A stretch of 64,000 nt of DNA, from NCBI RefSeq assembly GCF_024266705.1, contig NZ_CP100756.1, positions 1-64,000 on the forward strand, written 5' to 3'. Made by a program: the position numbers and the translations under genes. The DNA is from Natrinema gelatinilyticum (lineage in GTDB: Archaea; Halobacteriota; Halobacteria; Halobacteriales; Natrialbaceae). Positions 61,678 to 64,000 of the stretch are shown piece by piece. The notes below the pieces were generated by a model. That model had not been told where the DNA came from. It saw only the letters and a list, made by a program, of their open reading frames with translations, and made no database searches. The first letter of the stretch is position 1, and each line of letters opens with the position of its first letter.

Positions 61678-64000
61678 ATGCGACTCCACAACAGGGACGT
61701 CCGACAGGACGTCCGCGAACTCGGCGCCTTGCTCGGGGACGTCCTCGAGGACCAGACCTCTCGTCGATCGTTCGAGACGGTCGAGTCGTGTCGGCGGGCC
61801 GCGATCGATTACCGGTCCGGAGAACTCGAATCTCGGACGCCACTGATCACGGAACTCGAAGGGTTGTCGCCCCATCAACAGCGGATCGTCGCTCGCGCGT
61901 TTACGACTTACTTCGAGTTGATCAACCTCGCGGAGGAACGCGAACGGGTCCGAACGATCCGGACGGAATCCCACGAAGGTTCGTTAGACGACAGTCTCGA
62001 GACCGCAGCCGAGGAACTCGGCGAAGCCGACGTCGAGACGGTCGAGCAGGTGCTTTCCGACGTGCTGATCGAGCCGACGTTCACCGCCCATCCGACCGAG
62101 GCCCGGCGCAAGACGGTCAAATCGAAGCTTCGAACGATCTCGACCAACCTCGAGACGCTCGACGAACGCCTGCTGACCAACAAAGAAGAGGGACAGGTCT
62201 GGCGGGACATCGACGCCGAGGTGACGAGCCTCTGGCAGACGCCGCAGGTCCGCAATCGACAGCCGGAGCCAGAAGACGAGGCGCGCAACGTACAGTGGTA
62301 CCTCGAGAATACGCTGTTCGAAGTCGTCGGCGAGGTGTACGACGAACTCGACGACGCCATCGATGCGGAAGTTCCCGGCAACATCGATATTCCGAAGCTC
62401 TTCGAGTTCCGATCGTGGGCGGGAAGCGACCGCGACGGTAATCCCTACGTGACCCCCGAAGTCACCGCGAACACGCTCGAACGCCAGCGGTCGGTCATCC
62501 TCGAGCAGTATCACGAACAGCTCAAGCGTCTCTCGGGCGTCTTGAGCCAGGACGGCAGTCGGATCGATGCTGGGTCGGCGTTCCAGGCCTCGCTCGAGGA
62601 AGACCGAGATCGATTGCCCGGCAGCGCCCGCACTGCCAGAGAGCGGTATCCGGGCGAACCCTACCGACAAAAGCTCAAGCTCATGCGCGAACGGCTTCGC
62701 CGCGTCGGCGACGTCCGTCCGGGCGGCTACGACGAGGCCGAGGCGCTCCTCGAGGATCTCTCGGTCATCGCCGAGAGCCTCCGCAACAACGCCGCCGAGA
62801 GTGTCGTCGACGCTCACGTCGATCCGATCCGGCGCCAGGTCGCGACCTTCGGGTTCTCCCTGGCGAGCCTCGATCTGCGGGACCATCAGCAAAAACATAC
62901 CGACGCCATCGCCGAGGCCCTCGAGACCGAAGGGATCGACTATCACGGGCTCTCTGAAGACGAGCGCGTCGAGTTCCTGACCGACGCCATCCTGCAAGAC
63001 GAACCAGTGCTCGACCTAGGTGACACCGACGACCTCTCGGAGGCGTCGGCGCGCGCTCTTACGTTGTTCGATAGTCTCGCGGAGTGGCAGACCGAGTACG
63101 GCGTCCACGCGATCGACACGTACTGCATTTCGATGACCGAGGAACCGAGCCACGTTCTCGAGGTGCTGTTCCTCGCCAATCAAGCCGGTGTCGTTTCCCT
63201 CCCGGAACACGCCGGAATCGACATCGTTCCCCTGCTCGAGACCGAGTACGCACTCTCCGGTGCGCGGCGGATCATGGGGACGCTGTTCGAGAACGAGGCC
63301 TACGCGAAAGCGCTCGAGGCCCGCGGCCGGACCCAGGAGATCATGCTCGGCTACTCGGACTCGAACAAGGAGAACGGCTTCCTCGCGGCCAACTGGTCGC
63401 TGTACAAGAACCAGCGCCGACTGGGAGAGATCTGCGACGATTTCGACGTGACCATGCGGTTGTTCCACGGCCGCGGCGGCTCGATCTCGCGAGGGGGCGG
63501 GCCGATGAACGAGGCGCTGCTTGCGCTTCCGAACTCGACGGTAACGGGTCAGGTCAAGTTCACCGAACAGGGCGAGGCAATCGCGGAGAAGTACGCCAAT
63601 CCGCGCATCGCCGAGCGCAACATCGAGCAGATGCTCAACGCCCAGCTCAGGGCGCGGAAACGTGCGATGGACCAGCCGGAAGAGGAGATCCGAGAGGAGT
63701 GGATCGACGCGATGGATACCATGACCGACGTCGCGCGAACGGAATATCGTGATCTCCTCGAGAGCGACGGGTTCGTCCGCTATTTCGAGCAGGCGACGCC
63801 GATCACCGTCATCGAGGATCTGGATCTGGGGTCGCGCCCGGCTTCTCGGTCGGGTGAACGGACCGTCGAAGATCTGCGGGCGATCCCGTGGGTGTTCTCC
63901 TGGACACAATCGCGGTGTATCCTGCCGGGGTGGTACGCCATCGCGACGGGACTCGAGGCCTATCTGGACGATGATGGCTCGATGGAAACGCTCCAGACAA
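61678..64000 (+). CDS. ppc: phosphoenolpyruvate carboxylase, 5' part (runs off the window)
   Basis: Carboxylates phosphoenolpyruvate to oxaloacetate to refill the citric acid cycle. From the ATG, about 774 residues lie in the window. The product opens MRLHNRDVRQDVRELGALLG. Catalytic motifs include FTAHPTEARRKT near residue 137, the GYSDSNKENG loop near 560, and FHGRGGSISRGGGP near 596. The family averages about 900 residues, so roughly the last 120 are beyond the edge. The G+C content and codon use match the neighbours. No internal stop was seen. Confidence 0.93.
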   Translation, partial: MRLHNRDVRQDVRELGALLGDVLEDQTSRRSFETVESCRRAAIDYRSGELESRTPLITELEGLSPHQQRIVARAFTTYFELINLAEERERVRTIRTESHEGSLDDSLETAAEELGEADVETVEQVLSDVLIEPTFTAHPTEARRKTVKSKLRTISTNLETLDERLLTNKEEGQVWRDIDAEVTSLWQTPQVRNRQPEPEDEARNVQWYLENTLFEVVGEVYDELDDAIDAEVPGNIDIPKLFEFRSWAGSDRDGNPYVTPEVTANTLERQRSVILEQYHEQLKRLSGVLSQDGSRIDAGSAFQASLEEDRDRLPGSARTARERYPGEPYRQKLKLMRERLRRVGDVRPGGYDEAEALLEDLSVIAESLRNNAAESVVDAHVDPIRRQVATFGFSLASLDLRDHQQKHTDAIAEALETEGIDYHGLSEDERVEFLTDAILQDEPVLDLGDTDDLSEASARALTLFDSLAEWQTEYGVHAIDTYCISMTEEPSHVLEVLFLANQAGVVSLPEHAGIDIVPLLETEYALSGARRIMGTLFENEAYAKALEARGRTQEIMLGYSDSNKENGFLAANWSLYKNQRRLGEICDDFDVTMRLFHGRGGSISRGGGPMNEALLALPNSTVTGQVKFTEQGEAIAEKYANPRIAERNIEQMLNAQLRARKRAMDQPEEEIREEWIDAMDTMTDVARTEYRDLLESDGFVRYFEQATPITVIEDLDLGSRPASRSGERTVEDLRAIPWVFSWTQSRCILPGWYAIATGLEAYLDDDGSMETLQT

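Noticed and set aside
61984..62997. 337-codon minus-strand frame across ppc
   Set aside because: Shadow of PEP carboxylase, whose plus-strand reading has catalytic motifs throughout.
1..64000. CRISPR arrays, rRNA genes, replication origin or integrated virus
   Set aside because: No regularly spaced repeats, rRNA sequence, Orc1/Cdc6 gene, integrase or viral structural genes were seen.

Overview
The window is chromosomal DNA from an extremely halophilic archaeon (class Halobacteria). The evidence is uniformly high G+C, strongly acidic proteins, A/T-rich TATA-like boxes about 25-30 nt ahead of start codons (many leaderless genes), archaeal isoprenoid-lipid genes (mevalonate kinase, isopentenyl phosphate kinase, IdsA), archaeal ribosomal proteins L7Ae, S28e and L24e, TmcA, and several protein families found mainly in haloarchaea. 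The genus cannot be fixed from sequence alone; a member of the Natrialbales is plausible.

Layout. 1-10176: isoprenoid and translation block (mvk, ipk, rnj, idsA, gltX) with a Trk potassium-uptake group (trkH, a small membrane protein, trkA) between ipk and rnj. 10410-13254: a tiny cysteine protein, a DUF456 membrane protein, an IS630-family insertion sequence and a short-chain dehydrogenase. 13363-17564: tmcA, then the rpl7ae-rps28e-rpl24e-ndk operon behind a structured leader. 17739-18735: an intact IS5-family insertion sequence with 8-bp target duplications. 19148-25593: an HTH protein, superoxide dismutase, a D-lactate dehydrogenase-type flavo/Fe-S protein, and an RNA ligase divergent from its PIN-domain partner. 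25839-32900: DUF5827-like protein plus P-loop ATPase, a metallo-beta-lactamase protein, a membrane-anchored HTH protein, tRNA-Glu(CUC), asparaginase, a GerW-like protein and a Tat-exported serine protease-like protein. 33587-36855: a sulfur-handling island (tusA-dsrE divergent from rhodanese/MBL-YeeE-YeeE). 36884-58334: an ion-homeostasis and stress island with GDT1-like and P-type ATPase transporters, TMEM175, two DUF389 paralogues, HdeD, CCC1/VIT1-like, six universal stress proteins, a CBS protein, trxA-trxB and a thiol-containing HTH regulator. 58441-64000: an MFS transporter, a nucleotide-sugar epimerase and the 5' part of PEP carboxylase, which runs off the window.

The most unusual signal is a dispersed 78-80 bp palindromic element, present five times (8279, 13284, 31373, 46818, 50654). 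It has 14-bp imperfect terminal inverted repeats and an inner hairpin. Four copies are bracketed by TGA, and in three of them that TGA is the stop codon of the neighbouring gene. I do not recognise it as a described family. Other points of interest are a structured leader before the L7Ae gene, a long structured leader before rnj, a probable frameshift at the start of a Yip1-like gene, a -1 frameshift site in the IS630 transposase, and a shared ATTGYRCAAT-type motif near redox and sulfur genes.
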